Assembly (NCBI RefSeq): GCF_000336635.1
Contig: NZ_AOLY01000005.1
Location: forward strand, 221,547 to 285,546
Source: Haloarcula japonica DSM 6131
Lineage (GTDB): Archaea; Halobacteriota; Halobacteria; Halobacteriales; Haloarculaceae
Length of the DNA stretch: 64,000 nucleotides
Direction: 5' to 3'
Shown: in pieces, positions 56,081-64,000 of the stretch
Layout: every line of letters begins with the position of its first letter
Position numbering within the stretch: the first letter of the stretch is position 1
Program-made: the position numbers and the translations under genes
Notes under the pieces: model-generated
What the model was told of the DNA's origin: nothing
Databases searched by the model: none
Seen by the model: only the letters and a program-made list of their open reading frames with translations

Positions 56081-56518
56081 TTAGCTCACCACCATCGTTT
56101 CGGCGATGCCGTTCTCGGCGATGACTTTCACCCGGTCGGGCTGGCTACTGAGCGAGGAGACGGTGATCTCTAACCGCTCCTGTGACGCCCAGATGTCGGT
56201 CGAGGAGTCGGTGTCAACGGTCGTGTCATAGCCGGTGTGGTAGTCGTTGTCGACCAGTAGGTCAGTCGCTTCGACCGACAGTGTCTCCGAGCCGGTGTTG
56301 TCGACGGTCACGACGAGATTGTCGTTCCCGCTTTCGTTCCACGTCGCTGACACAAGCGAGATGTCGGTGTTTTGCTGATCGAGGAGCCGGTCGCGCTGGT
56401 CCTCGCGGGCGTCATTGACACGCTCGAAGCTGTTCGCGGTCGCGGAGTAGAACATTCCGAAGCCGATGAACGCAGCCACGAAGATGATGGCTGCCGAGCC
56501 GCTAACGCTGAATCCCAT
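56081..56518 (-). CDS. arlF: Archaellum stator protein ArlF (FlaF)
   Basis: A 145-aa protein. ATG 56518 gives the membrane-helix start MGFSVSGSAAIIFVAAFIGF; an open extension to 56632 inside arlCE is not used. Beyond the helix (about 8-28) comes a short helix, DAREDQRDRLLDQQN, and then an extracellular beta-sandwich (NDNLVVTVDNTGSETLSVEATDLLV). ArlF binds the S-layer and stabilises the motor. It overlaps arlCE by 17 bases. Confidence 0.92.
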   Translation of the reverse strand: MGFSVSGSAAIIFVAAFIGFGMFYSATANSFERVNDAREDQRDRLLDQQNTDISLVSATWNESGNDNLVVTVDNTGSETLSVEATDLLVDNDYHTGYDTTVDTDSSTDIWASQERLEITVSSLSSQPDRVKVIAENGIAETMVVS

Positions 56519-58157
56519 CGGAACCACCTCCACCGACCAGTTTCGAGAGCGCAACAGCGTCAGCCCCGCTGTCACTGTCAAGCTGCGAGATGTAGTGCAG
56601 GCTCTCCGTGTGGTGGTCGATAGACAGCCCATCCCCAGTGTCGTTCACGTCGTTGAAGCCGCGGAGGTACTCCTTGAGCTGGTCCGCGACCGACTCGTCG
56701 ATCCAGTCGATAGTCTCGTAGTAGTCGATAGCGCGAGCCGTCTCGCGGTAGCCCGAGTGCTGAACCAGGAACTCGAGCCACTCGACGATGATGAGGTCCG
56801 CCGCGAAGCCCTCCGGCATCGTCGACAGGTACGGTTTCCCGTCGTCGTCCGCATCTGCGTCCGAGTCGTCGTCTACTACTGCCTCATCGTTACTGTCGGT
56901 GGCCGCCGTGTCAGTCTGTGTAGCAGTCGGTTCCGGCTCGGGCTCTGGGTCGGGCTCCGGTTCCGATTCTACAACTGGTTCGGGTTCCGGCTCTGGGTTC
57001 GGTTCGGGCTCCGGTTCCGGGTCAGCTTCCGTAGCCGCCCCGGCCTCGTCACTCTCGTCGTCTTCGATGACCTCGTCGAAGAGGTCGTCGTCTTCCAGCC
57101 CGCCCATATCGTCGTCCGAATCCTCGCCGAGCAGGTCGTCATCCTCGTCGGCCAGCAGGTCGTCATCGCCTTCACCAAGCAGGTCATCGTCGTTGTCCGT
57201 TTCTTCCTCGGGTTCCTCGCCCTCGGCCCACTCAGCGTCGCCGGACTCGTACTCGTCTTTGAGCTCTGCGAACGATTTGCCGCCGTCGCCGTCGTCGCTG
57301 TCCTCGTCCATACTCTCCCCGTCGTCCATGCTCATCCCATCGTCCATGCTCATGTCGTCCTCCGTATCGTCGAAGTCGTCGAACTCCTCGTCGAACGACC
57401 CGCCGTCGTCCTCGAAGCCGCCCATGTCGTCGCCACCGTCGTCGGGAAACATGTCGTCGACACCGCCGTCGTCCATCGACATGTCGCCGCCAGTGTCCTC
57501 TGTCAGGTCTTCGTCGAAAAAGCCCTCTGCGTCGGCGTTGGCGACGTCGTCGTCGATATCCTCTTCGGTATCGTCGCTCCCGTCGTCGTCGAACAGGCCG
57601 AAGGAGCCGCCTTCACCCATGCCGCCCATACCGCCGTCGACATCGTCGGCGAAGGGGTTGACGCCACGGGTGACCATCTCGTAGATATCGAGCAGCTTCC
57701 GAACGTTCTCCTCGGTTTCTTCGACAGACTCGGAGATACTCTCGTTTTCTGTCCGCACCGTGTTGACCGTCGAGGAAAGGCTGCCGACCTCGTTTTCAAG
57801 TTCGTCAAGCCGGTGTTCCAGCTCGTCGGTGTCAGGCCCGCTCGCGTCCTCCATGTCGCCGAACTCGTCGTCACCGAACCCACCCATGTCGTCGCCGCCG
57901 TCGTCGAGGCCGCCGAGACCACCGAGATCGTCGCCACCGCCGTCGTCAGCCATCAGACCGCCACCGTCGGCCATCTCGCCACCACCGTCGTCCTCGCTCG
58001 CGCCCCCGCTCTCGTCATCCGACAGAATCGAATCGAACATGTTCTTGATGCTCATACCAACCAGCCCGCCGGTCAGCAGGACAAAGAGGGCGGGTGCCAG
58101 TCCAACCAGTTCCGGTGAGACGGCTGGAGCCAGTGGCACGAGAGCGGGACTACTCAT
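56502..58157 (-). CDS. arlCE: Archaellum-chemotaxis coupling protein ArlCE
   Basis: A 551-aa fusion of the ArlC and ArlD/E types. It has an N-terminal hydrophobic segment (about 20-37, GLAPALFVLLTGGLVGMSI) and a coiled ArlC part with ELEHRLDELENEVGSLSSTV and RKLLDIYEMVTRGVNPF (about 120-185). A very long Asp/Gly/Met-rich disordered linker (about 185-430) leads to the C-terminal ArlD/E domain (PEGFAADLIIVEWLEFLV, TIDWIDESVADQLKEYL). It sits at the cytoplasmic end of the motor and receives the CheY signal through the CheF adaptor (known from haloarchaea). First gene of the arl block. Confidence 0.92.
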   Translation of the reverse strand: MSSPALVPLAPAVSPELVGLAPALFVLLTGGLVGMSIKNMFDSILSDDESGGASEDDGGGEMADGGGLMADDGGGDDLGGLGGLDDGGDDMGGFGDDEFGDMEDASGPDTDELEHRLDELENEVGSLSSTVNTVRTENESISESVEETEENVRKLLDIYEMVTRGVNPFADDVDGGMGGMGEGGSFGLFDDDGSDDTEEDIDDDVANADAEGFFDEDLTEDTGGDMSMDDGGVDDMFPDDGGDDMGGFEDDGGSFDEEFDDFDDTEDDMSMDDGMSMDDGESMDEDSDDGDGGKSFAELKDEYESGDAEWAEGEEPEEETDNDDDLLGEGDDDLLADEDDDLLGEDSDDDMGGLEDDDLFDEVIEDDESDEAGAATEADPEPEPEPNPEPEPEPVVESEPEPDPEPEPEPTATQTDTAATDSNDEAVVDDDSDADADDDGKPYLSTMPEGFAADLIIVEWLEFLVQHSGYRETARAIDYYETIDWIDESVADQLKEYLRGFNDVNDTGDGLSIDHHTESLHYISQLDSDSGADAVALSKLVGGGGSDGIQR

Positions 58158-58398
58158 CTGTTGTATCTCATGCTGTTTCTACTCTTGAATATTCCCCTTA
58201 GCGTATCATATTTGATAATAATATCCCATTTTACCGGCTCAGATACTGTAAATTAACGATTCAAGTACTAGCCTATTACATTTCATATTAATTTCGGCAG
58301 GAAAATCGTGGGAACAGAGTGTGTTAGTGCGCCCCCGGCAGACGAATGGCTGTCGCCCGTCTGACGCCAGCGTCACATACGATTGCTGGTCGCAGACG
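58158..58398. other. Promoter region of the arl operon and end of cheD
   Basis: 241 bases, AT-rich in the middle (TATCATATTTGATAATAATATC near 58204-58225 and CATATTAATTT near 58285). Leftward TATA candidates lie about 40-70 bases before the arlCE start, so the arl genes likely have their own promoter apart from the che genes. There is no gene. Confidence 0.45.
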
Positions 58399-58920
58399 TC
58401 ACAGCGTTATCGAATCCGTGTTTGCGCTTTTGACGATGAAATTGCCGGTATCCGCTTCGAGTTTGACGGACCGGCCGTGATCGCCGCCCAGGTCTTCGCC
58501 GACAACTGGAACGTCGTGTTCGTCCAGCGTCTCTCGCACCTTCTTGGCGTTGCGCGAACCGATAGAGGAGCCGTTCTCGGAGAAATCGAGCATATCGCTC
58601 CCGCCAGCGATTTTAGCCTCCATCGCCTCCATCGATGCCCCGGCATCCGCCATGGCCTCAATGAGCGCTTCGATGCCCGTGTCCGCGAACTTCGCATGGT
58701 TGCCGCCGTCGATATCAGCCGCCGACGGAAGCATGACGTGAACGAGTCCGGCCACCGTGTTACGGGTGTCGTATACCGCGATCCCGATACAGGAGCCCAG
58801 CCCGCTCGTGGTTAGCACAGCCGGTTCTGTGGTCACCTTGTACTCCGCGATGCCGACTTTGATACGCTCAGGCGTGCTTTGTTCTGGGCTCTCTGTTTGG
58901 CTGCCATCGTATACTTTCAT
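58399..58920 (-). CDS. cheD: Chemoreceptor glutamine deamidase CheD
   Basis: A 173-aa deamidase acting on transducer glutamines and a partner of CheC. The catalytic cysteine is in LTTSGLGSCIGIAVYD (near residue 43) and the catalytic histidine is in VAGLVHVMLP. A substrate-loop region contains GGSDML and GSSIGSRNAKKVRETL. It overlaps the cheC stop by one base (TAATG type), giving a cheY-cheC-cheD operon. Confidence 0.95.
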   Translation of the reverse strand: MKVYDGSQTESPEQSTPERIKVGIAEYKVTTEPAVLTTSGLGSCIGIAVYDTRNTVAGLVHVMLPSAADIDGGNHAKFADTGIEALIEAMADAGASMEAMEAKIAGGSDMLDFSENGSSIGSRNAKKVRETLDEHDVPVVGEDLGGDHGRSVKLEADTGNFIVKSANTDSITL

Positions 58921-60137
58921 TATTTGAATATCTGTTCGACATCCGCTCCCGTCTCGGTCGCCCGCTCGACATCGAGGTCGTCGAGGGCGGCGCGTAGCTC
59001 CTTCTCGTCGGGCAGGGCGTGGATCTCCGCCTTGAACTCGATATCGTCGGTCTGCATCTCGGAGTCGATGATGAAGGCGTGCTCTTGGTGCTGGCCGACC
59101 TGCGCCGCAAGCGGATCCATGATCGCCCGCCCCATGTCGTGGACGACCCGCGGCGGCGTGTGTTCGACGGAGGTCTGGAGCACGTTCGCCCAGCCGTCGA
59201 CGAACCCGCTCGTCATGATGTTCCCCAGTTCCTCGATGGCGGCCTTGTGCTGGTCGGTTAGCTCGTCGCTGTCCATCTCGATGGGCATCATTGCCTCCGC
59301 GACGTTGATGGCCGAGATTTCGTCGAACAGCACCATGAGGTAGCCACTTGGCGTCCCGGTGAACTCGACGACCGTCCCGACGAACGTGTCCGTGCCGATC
59401 TGCTTTGGCACGTCCTCGATGGGGGCGAAACTGATCTGTGTCACCTCCGACTCGGTCGGGATACCGGTCATCATCTCGACGTTGTCAGCGGCTTTCTGGG
59501 TGCCACTGGTCGTCATCTCGTTGAACGTCTGGAGCTTGTCGATTGGGATGGCGTCGCCGTCTGTGTCGACGTGCTCCACCATCATCTCCGTGAGCGATTC
59601 GTACTCAGGGAGCATGTAGATGTAGAAGTTCACCGATTCGTCGATCCATTCGATCTCCGATTTGAACACGAACACCTGCTGATGGTCGCCGTTCTCTGGT
59701 GCATCAGGGAGCACGTCACCGCCGGACTCCTCGATGTACTCCGGCGGCGAATGATCGATGGTCGCACCGACATAGTCGGCCCAGCCGTCGATGAACCCGC
59801 TCATCATGATGTTGCCGATCTCCTCGATGCCACTCCTGGCCATCGCCTCGTCGTCGCTGCTACCGGGCATCATCTCCTCGGTGATCGTGCCGGCGCTGTC
59901 TACGTCGAAGGCAAGAACCGTATCGCCCTCCAGAACGCCATCGAAAGAGAACTGGACGCCGACGAAGTCACGTCCGGCCAGTTCCTCGCCGACATCTGCT
60001 CTGTCGAGCAGCGTTATCTTGGTTACGTCGACGACGGCATCGATGCCCGTCATCTGGCCCATCGACTGCGTGGCCTGTTCGGCCCCCTCGTGAGCGAGTT
60101 GGTTGAACGTACCGAGCGACTGAATATCGACGTTCAT
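58920..60137 (-). CDS. cheC: CheC, double-domain CheY-P phosphatase
   Basis: A 405-aa protein with two CheC domains in tandem (about 1-200 and 205-400). Each keeps the catalytic Glu-x-x-Asn pair of CheC phosphatases: ARSGIEEIGNIMMSGFIDGW near residue 100 and HKAAIEELGNIMTSGFVDGW near residue 305, each followed by a proline after a suitable spacer. It therefore may have two active sites, whereas most CheC proteins have one domain of about 200 aa. It starts right at the cheY stop. It probably dephosphorylates CheY-P and is modulated by CheD. Confidence 0.93.
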   Translation of the reverse strand: MNVDIQSLGTFNQLAHEGAEQATQSMGQMTGIDAVVDVTKITLLDRADVGEELAGRDFVGVQFSFDGVLEGDTVLAFDVDSAGTITEEMMPGSSDDEAMARSGIEEIGNIMMSGFIDGWADYVGATIDHSPPEYIEESGGDVLPDAPENGDHQQVFVFKSEIEWIDESVNFYIYMLPEYESLTEMMVEHVDTDGDAIPIDKLQTFNEMTTSGTQKAADNVEMMTGIPTESEVTQISFAPIEDVPKQIGTDTFVGTVVEFTGTPSGYLMVLFDEISAINVAEAMMPIEMDSDELTDQHKAAIEELGNIMTSGFVDGWANVLQTSVEHTPPRVVHDMGRAIMDPLAAQVGQHQEHAFIIDSEMQTDDIEFKAEIHALPDEKELRAALDDLDVERATETGADVEQIFK

Positions 60138-60497
60138 CTATGAGGGAACGACGTCCTCGATAGCCTCCATCACGCTGGGTTTCTGGAACGGCTTGGTGAT
60201 GTATCCGTCAGCCCCCGCTTTCACTGCCTCCTTCATTTTCTCTTCCTGGCCGACACTTGTACACATGATGACGTTCGCATCAGGATTGGAAGATTTGATC
60301 TCGTCCGTGGCCTCGATGCCATCCCGAATAGGCATCACAATGTCCATCATCACCAGGTCTGGCCCTTCTTCTTTGAACACTTCGACAGCTTCGACGCCGT
60401 TCTCGACCTCCCCAACGATCTCGTGATCTTCTTCGAGAATTTCGCGGAGGAGGTTACGCATAAACTCTGAATCGTCGGCGATCAGTACGTCTGGCAT
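60138..60497 (-). CDS. cheY: Chemotaxis response regulator CheY
   Basis: A 119-aa single receiver domain. ATG 60497 gives MPDVLIADDSEFMRNLL; the open frame upstream to 60776 is not used. The acidic pocket is ADD (residues 7-9), the phospho-Asp is in LVMMDIVMP (residue about 53), the switch threonine is in VIMCTSVG and the lysine in ITKPFQKP. CheY-P switches archaellar rotation, probably through CheF proteins. It is the first gene of the cheY-C-D operon. Confidence 0.95.
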   Translation of the reverse strand: MPDVLIADDSEFMRNLLREILEEDHEIVGEVENGVEAVEVFKEEGPDLVMMDIVMPIRDGIEATDEIKSSNPDANVIMCTSVGQEEKMKEAVKAGADGYITKPFQKPSVMEAIEDVVPS

Positions 60498-60583
60498 GCT
60501 TATCAAGCCAACATACCATGATGAGTTAGATAAAGGTGTCCCGTAAATTATCGCGTGTGATATCGGTGGGCCACGAAACCCAG

Positions 60584-62641
60584 TTACACCGCAGGGAGAT
60601 GCGGTGTGAGAACGCGAATGAAATCGAGTGCGAAGGGGCCATACTGGAAGTACACGAGTCCCGACAAGAGGAGGTACGCTGTCGTTAGTCCTGCCGGGAG
60701 ACCCAGGCCCAGTACAACCGCTCTGGACGGGACCCAGTCGGGAGCGAGTGTGCGGCCCAGCACAGTCCCGCCACAAACTGCTGCCCCACCGAGATTGAGG
60801 AGTGCGTGAAACTGTACCGCCTCCCCAAGCGCCAGATCAAGTCCGGCAACGACGCCGAGTCCGAGGCAGAGACCACCAATTGTACTCGCAGCGTATCCGC
60901 CGGCAAGCCACCATCTCGCGTCACTGATGGGTTCGTACACTGCCGGAATCCGAACGACACCGTACATGATGAGCGGGACCGTCGGCAGCAAATATCGAAC
61001 CGTTAGCTGTGTGTGCAGTGGCAGACGGCTCAGATAGACAAGCGTGAATACAGCCACCAGAGCTGTAACGAGCATATCGGTCTGTGTTCTGGGGGAATAC
61101 TGTGACGGACGGACATTCCACTGCCGTATCCGCTGATTAGCTGAGCGAACCAGAACCACAGGGAGTGCCGCGACCGCGCCGAAAAGCGGGACGGCCTCGA
61201 CCATCGTGAGTTCGATTGCCTCGTAGGAATTAGGAGCGTAGTTGATACCCGGAGCGGAGCCGCTCCGCAGGAAAATCTGTGACATTCTATCCGGTGTGGT
61301 CAATACGCTGAGACCATTGCGAACTGTATCCGAGACGAATGTTATCGCGGGTGCCACAGGCCCCCTAAGTCGTTCGAACAGGCCGAGAAGCGGTGTCAAA
61401 ACCGGCGTTCCGGTATCACTCCCCTCCTCTGTGGAATCACTACCACTGGTCCCACTAGTCCCACCGTCGGTCCCACCGGACCCCCCGCCAGTCCCGCCGT
61501 CGGTTCCATCAGAAGCCCCGCCAGTACCACCATCCGTCCCCGCACCCTCAGTGCCGCTACCACTACCGGTACCGCCATCACCACCGATCTCAGGCGTGAA
61601 TTCGACATTCGCACCCCCAACACGGGTGAGCAACCGTGGTGGTTCGACGGGGTTCCCCGAAATAATGAAGTTCGTCACGAGCATTGGGAGTGAGCCGAGG
61701 AAGAGCGCGAGGACGACAACGGCCAGATGGAGAATCGAGTTTCGCCTTGCAGTGACAAGGTCCACGAGGGCCAGCGTCACCACGAGGAAGAACCCCTCGA
61801 AGGCATGGGTCCAGGTTACCAGTCCAGCGGTGACGTACGCACCGGCGCGAAAGCCCAGTCCGAGTCGGTCTCTGGAGTCGGCATACGCAATTCGGCTCCG
61901 AGCGAACAGGTACACCGTCGTCAATAGCAACAACCCTACCAGAACGTGCCGTTTCGGAAGCGAGGCCCAGAATCCGACAGACGAGGCGATACCGATTGCG
62001 ACACCGGCCGCCAAAGCGACCGAGCGGTCATGCCAGATTCCGACGAGGCGGTAGAGAACGACGCCGGTCGTCGCTGCTGCAAGCATCGTCGAGATCTGGA
62101 ACGCGGCAATCGGGATCGCAGTGTCCGGGAGTGTTGTCGCTGTCAGCGCACCGATCAGGAACAGGACAGCGACGAGACCGCTACCGACCCACAGCACCGT
62201 TCGCTTGGTGGTATCGGTGTGGCGCTGTCTGAGCACGCTGACGTGAGCCACGAAGACGAGGGCAGTGCCCGACCAGAGGCCAAGGAGCAGTAGCCGTGGT
62301 GTGATGAGCACGGACAGCGCTTGCAGCGCCCAGACCAGCGGGACAGCCAGAAGTATCTGGCCGTAGTTGCGTCCGTAAAGCCTGCCGCCGGCCTCATGCA
62401 GGCCCGGTTGGGCGCCGAGTGTCAGGGTGTACGGCGTCTCCGTGATGTGGAGGTGCCCGTTCGAGACAGCGACGAGCGCGTTGGCGGTGGTGTACGTGTC
62501 GGTGATGAAAATGCCAACGCGCCAGTAGAGCCCGAACGTAACGAGCAGGCCGAGCCAGAGGGCGTAACCGTAGCGGTCACCGAAGATTCCCGTTCCCACC
62601 TGTCGGCAGCGCCCAGTGAACCACTCGACATCTCGGGTCAT
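60584..62641 (-). CDS. Polytopic membrane protein, GT-C glycosyltransferase-like, with Gly-rich loop
   Basis: A 685-aa protein with about thirteen membrane helices. Before helix two comes a short acidic Asp-Thr stretch (ITDTYTTANALVA), as in the first luminal loop of GT-C (mannosyl- or oligosaccharyl-type) transferases, but the strict acidic catalytic pair is not certain. Residues about 355-420 form a loop of Gly/Thr/Ser repeats (TGG-, SGG-, GTDGGTGG-type), probably extracellular and disordered. It lies next to cheY in the archaellum locus and overlaps the preceding gene by 4 bases (ATGA). A role in archaellin or surface glycosylation is inference. Confidence 0.6.
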   Translation of the reverse strand: MTRDVEWFTGRCRQVGTGIFGDRYGYALWLGLLVTFGLYWRVGIFITDTYTTANALVAVSNGHLHITETPYTLTLGAQPGLHEAGGRLYGRNYGQILLAVPLVWALQALSVLITPRLLLLGLWSGTALVFVAHVSVLRQRHTDTTKRTVLWVGSGLVAVLFLIGALTATTLPDTAIPIAAFQISTMLAAATTGVVLYRLVGIWHDRSVALAAGVAIGIASSVGFWASLPKRHVLVGLLLLTTVYLFARSRIAYADSRDRLGLGFRAGAYVTAGLVTWTHAFEGFFLVVTLALVDLVTARRNSILHLAVVVLALFLGSLPMLVTNFIISGNPVEPPRLLTRVGGANVEFTPEIGGDGGTGSGSGTEGAGTDGGTGGASDGTDGGTGGGSGGTDGGTSGTSGSDSTEEGSDTGTPVLTPLLGLFERLRGPVAPAITFVSDTVRNGLSVLTTPDRMSQIFLRSGSAPGINYAPNSYEAIELTMVEAVPLFGAVAALPVVLVRSANQRIRQWNVRPSQYSPRTQTDMLVTALVAVFTLVYLSRLPLHTQLTVRYLLPTVPLIMYGVVRIPAVYEPISDARWWLAGGYAASTIGGLCLGLGVVAGLDLALGEAVQFHALLNLGGAAVCGGTVLGRTLAPDWVPSRAVVLGLGLPAGLTTAYLLLSGLVYFQYGPFALDFIRVLTPHLPAV

Positions 62642-63120
62642 CGTTCCACCTGTACTGTCACGTTTTCAGCAACGATTGTCTCAGCAGTTTCGAAGCTCTG
62701 GACCCGAAGCAGGACGGTTCCCCTGTACACATTCCGCTCCAGTGCTGACGGCACGACCGCTCTATCACCGGATGCGAGCCGGTACGTCCCGGACTGGCCT
62801 TCGGAAAGGACCTGCTCATCTTCGCGAGAGATATCGAGCGCGGGGACCGTCACCTGATACAGCAGTCTCGGACGGCCCGTCACGGAGTCGACGGTCACAC
62901 TGGCATCGGGTACTCGGAGATACGCAACCTTCGTCCCGAACCGACCGTCCGTGATCCGTATCTCCGATGTAGGCAGTTGGACGGAACTGATAGCTGCCGT
63001 CCCGTCGCCGATAGTCGTCGGTTGTGTCCTGACAGCGTCGACGCCGACGAGTGGTCCCGTCACGACGAGCGTTACCAGAATGAACAGGGCAACGACCGTC
63101 GGTGGCTGGCGCGGGACCAT
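62638..63120 (-). CDS. Secreted hypothetical protein, partner of the GT-C-like gene
   Basis: A 160-aa protein with an N-terminal signal or anchor helix (ALFILVTLVVTGPLVGVDA, residues about 10-29) and an extracellular beta-rich domain (SEIRITDGRFGTKVAYLRV, YQVTVPALDIS, YRLASGDRAVV). The stop overlaps the downstream ATG (ATGA), so both are coupled. Likely topology: attached to or secreted outside the membrane. No family was recognised. Confidence 0.6.
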   Translation of the reverse strand: MVPRQPPTVVALFILVTLVVTGPLVGVDAVRTQPTTIGDGTAAISSVQLPTSEIRITDGRFGTKVAYLRVPDASVTVDSVTGRPRLLYQVTVPALDISREDEQVLSEGQSGTYRLASGDRAVVPSALERNVYRGTVLLRVQSFETAETIVAENVTVQVER

Positions 63121-63246
63121 TATCTACCCTACACACTGCCGTGCCCGGATTTAAATCCCTCGTCGGTTGGTCGGCTGCTGTCCCTGTTTATCGCGATAGC
63201 TGGCCGATTGCAGGTGGTCCTTGTGGCAATACCTACAGCGCCCGTA

Positions 63247-63822
63247 TCAGAGTTCGGCACCGTCGGCAGCCTCGACGGCCTCCAAGAGATCAGCGATGGA
63301 ATCGTCCGGCGTCAGTTGTGTCGACCGGACGAGCTGTTTGATGACCGCTGGCGGGTAGCGAACCGGCACGTTCGATTCTGACAGCAGAATACCCAGCACT
63401 TCTTCGACCGGTGTCGACCCGTCCATCTGGCGACCGTACCAGAGCATGAAGCTCTCGAAAACGGTGACGATGTCGTTGGAAGCGAGCTGCTGCTGGTCGA
63501 CGTCGCCGTCGAACTTCGCAGTCACGTCAAAGCCGTATCTGGCGTTCGAGTCTGCCATCTGTTCGGCAAGCCACTCGTGGACGTTCGCATCGGAGAATTC
63601 GGGAGTTGACGGCTCCGGGTCCGGTGCAGGAGACGGCGGGGATTCAGACGCCGAATCCGATGAGACCTGGTTCCCGTAGGAGTCGTCAGTGCGGACGTCC
63701 GACGAAACGACGTAGCGGCCCTCGTCGATTTCAGTGACGTGCTCGTCGTCAGCGATATCAAGCTCTTCGGGCGAGAGTACCTTGCCCTCTTCCGGATTCG
63801 GTTCGTCTGACCGCCGAGCCAT
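63247..63822 (-). CDS. Acidic hypothetical protein of the archaellum locus
   Basis: A 191-aa soluble protein. The N-terminal third is acidic and disordered (GKVLSPEELDIADDEHVTEIDEG) with a Pro/Ser/Glu-rich linker (about 60-85, SPAPDPEPSTPEF). The C-terminal domain is helical (EWLAEQMADSN, DIVTVFESFMLWYGRQMDG, EEVLGILLSES, AVIKQLVRST). It lies between archaellin and the membrane-protein genes. Similar haloarchaeal proteins occur near archaellum genes, but their role is unknown to me. Confidence 0.6.
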   Translation of the reverse strand: MARRSDEPNPEEGKVLSPEELDIADDEHVTEIDEGRYVVSSDVRTDDSYGNQVSSDSASESPPSPAPDPEPSTPEFSDANVHEWLAEQMADSNARYGFDVTAKFDGDVDQQQLASNDIVTVFESFMLWYGRQMDGSTPVEEVLGILLSESNVPVRYPPAVIKQLVRSTQLTPDDSIADLLEAVEAADGAEL

Positions 63823-63911
63823 AGGTACTAGTGTGTGAGGCTATCGTATAACTCCGTCGCTGGCCAGGGTGGACGAAAAGAGAACTACGTCGAACCGAGA
63901 AGATGACCGAA

Positions 63912-64000
63912 TTAGAGGCTGACTGCGGAGTTACCAGACAGAGTCTCCGGGACGACAAGCCGAGCGGTCGTCGTGCCACCGGACTGGGTGTTCAGGCGAA
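63912..64000 (-). CDS. Archaellin, 3' end only
   Basis: The minus-strand frame entering from the window edge reads RLNTQSGGTTTARLVVPETL, then SGNSAVSL and TAA at 63912-63914. The sequence LNTQSGG.T...VPE.L is the hallmark C-terminus of haloarchaeal archaellins (FlgA/FlgB type). It is the first visible gene of the leftward motility locus, so its promoter lies outside the window. Confidence 0.75.
   Translation of the reverse strand, partial: RLNTQSGGTTTARLVVPETLSGNSAVSL

Noticed and set aside
56466..58118. 550-codon open frame antisense to arlCE
   Set aside because: It is the complement of the Asp/Gly linker codons, giving Val/Val-rich nonsense, and it overlaps a real gene fully.
61440..61590. 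Repetitive CC(A/G)CC(A/G)-rich stretch resembling a repeat array
   Set aside because: It codes in frame for the Gly/Thr/Ser loop of the membrane protein. There are no conserved repeat-spacer units, so it is not a CRISPR.

Overview
The window is a piece of a haloarchaeal (class Halobacteria) main chromosome, most like Haloarcula in gene order. The evidence is high GC content, strongly acidic proteins, archaeal RNA polymerase and EF-2/EF-1alpha genes, halobacterial transducers, a 2Fe-2S halobacterial ferredoxin and a complete archaellum cluster. This is inferred from reading the sequence; no database search was run.

Positions 1-26.2 kb hold the archaeal rpo/str backbone, split into blocks: rpoA1 (partial), rpoA2 and nusA; then rpsL and rpsG; then aef2; then tuf and rpsJ. 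Inserted between the blocks are two tandem chemotaxis transducers on the opposite strand, a secreted sugar dehydrogenase, a biotin ECF transporter (bioY-bioM-bioN), a lipoprotein, a large multi-PAS hybrid kinase, an HEXXH protein, a trans-sulfuration enzyme, an inactive-looking M48 relative, and an ACT protein coupled to homoserine dehydrogenase.

Positions 26,214-45,394 are an integrated virus of about 19.2 kb. A tRNA-Ala(CGC) gene forms the left junction. A perfect 15-bp copy of its 3' end lies 53 bp after a tyrosine integrase and forms the right junction. Inside are small zinc/HTH genes, a winged-helix replication protein, a leftward virion operon with the layout of a pleolipovirus (four-helix membrane protein, small membrane protein, signal-peptide spike, two membrane proteins, P-loop NTPase), an Orc1/Cdc6 protein and a phiH1-type repressor with a palindromic operator. 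The virus carries two AT-rich cargo loci. One is a three-gene cassette at 29.1-31.7 kb (small regulator-like protein, membrane protein, SAMHD1/dGTPase-like HD enzyme). The other, at 41.9-43.2 kb, is a pentapeptide-repeat protein fused to a K+-channel pore. A three-way-junction RNA fold precedes the integrase operon.

Positions 45.4-48.1 kb look like the worn remnant of an older element beside tRNA-Arg(CCG). They hold a decayed integrase (N- and C-terminal pieces only), a frameshifted membrane ORF and two zinc-ribbon membrane proteins.

Positions 48.1-64 kb return to the chromosome: ferredoxin, 6-phosphogluconate dehydrogenase and an M29 aminopeptidase, followed by a leftward motility locus running from the 3' end of an archaellin gene through two hypothetical proteins, a GT-C-like membrane protein, cheY, cheC, cheD and arlCE-F-G-H-I-J.
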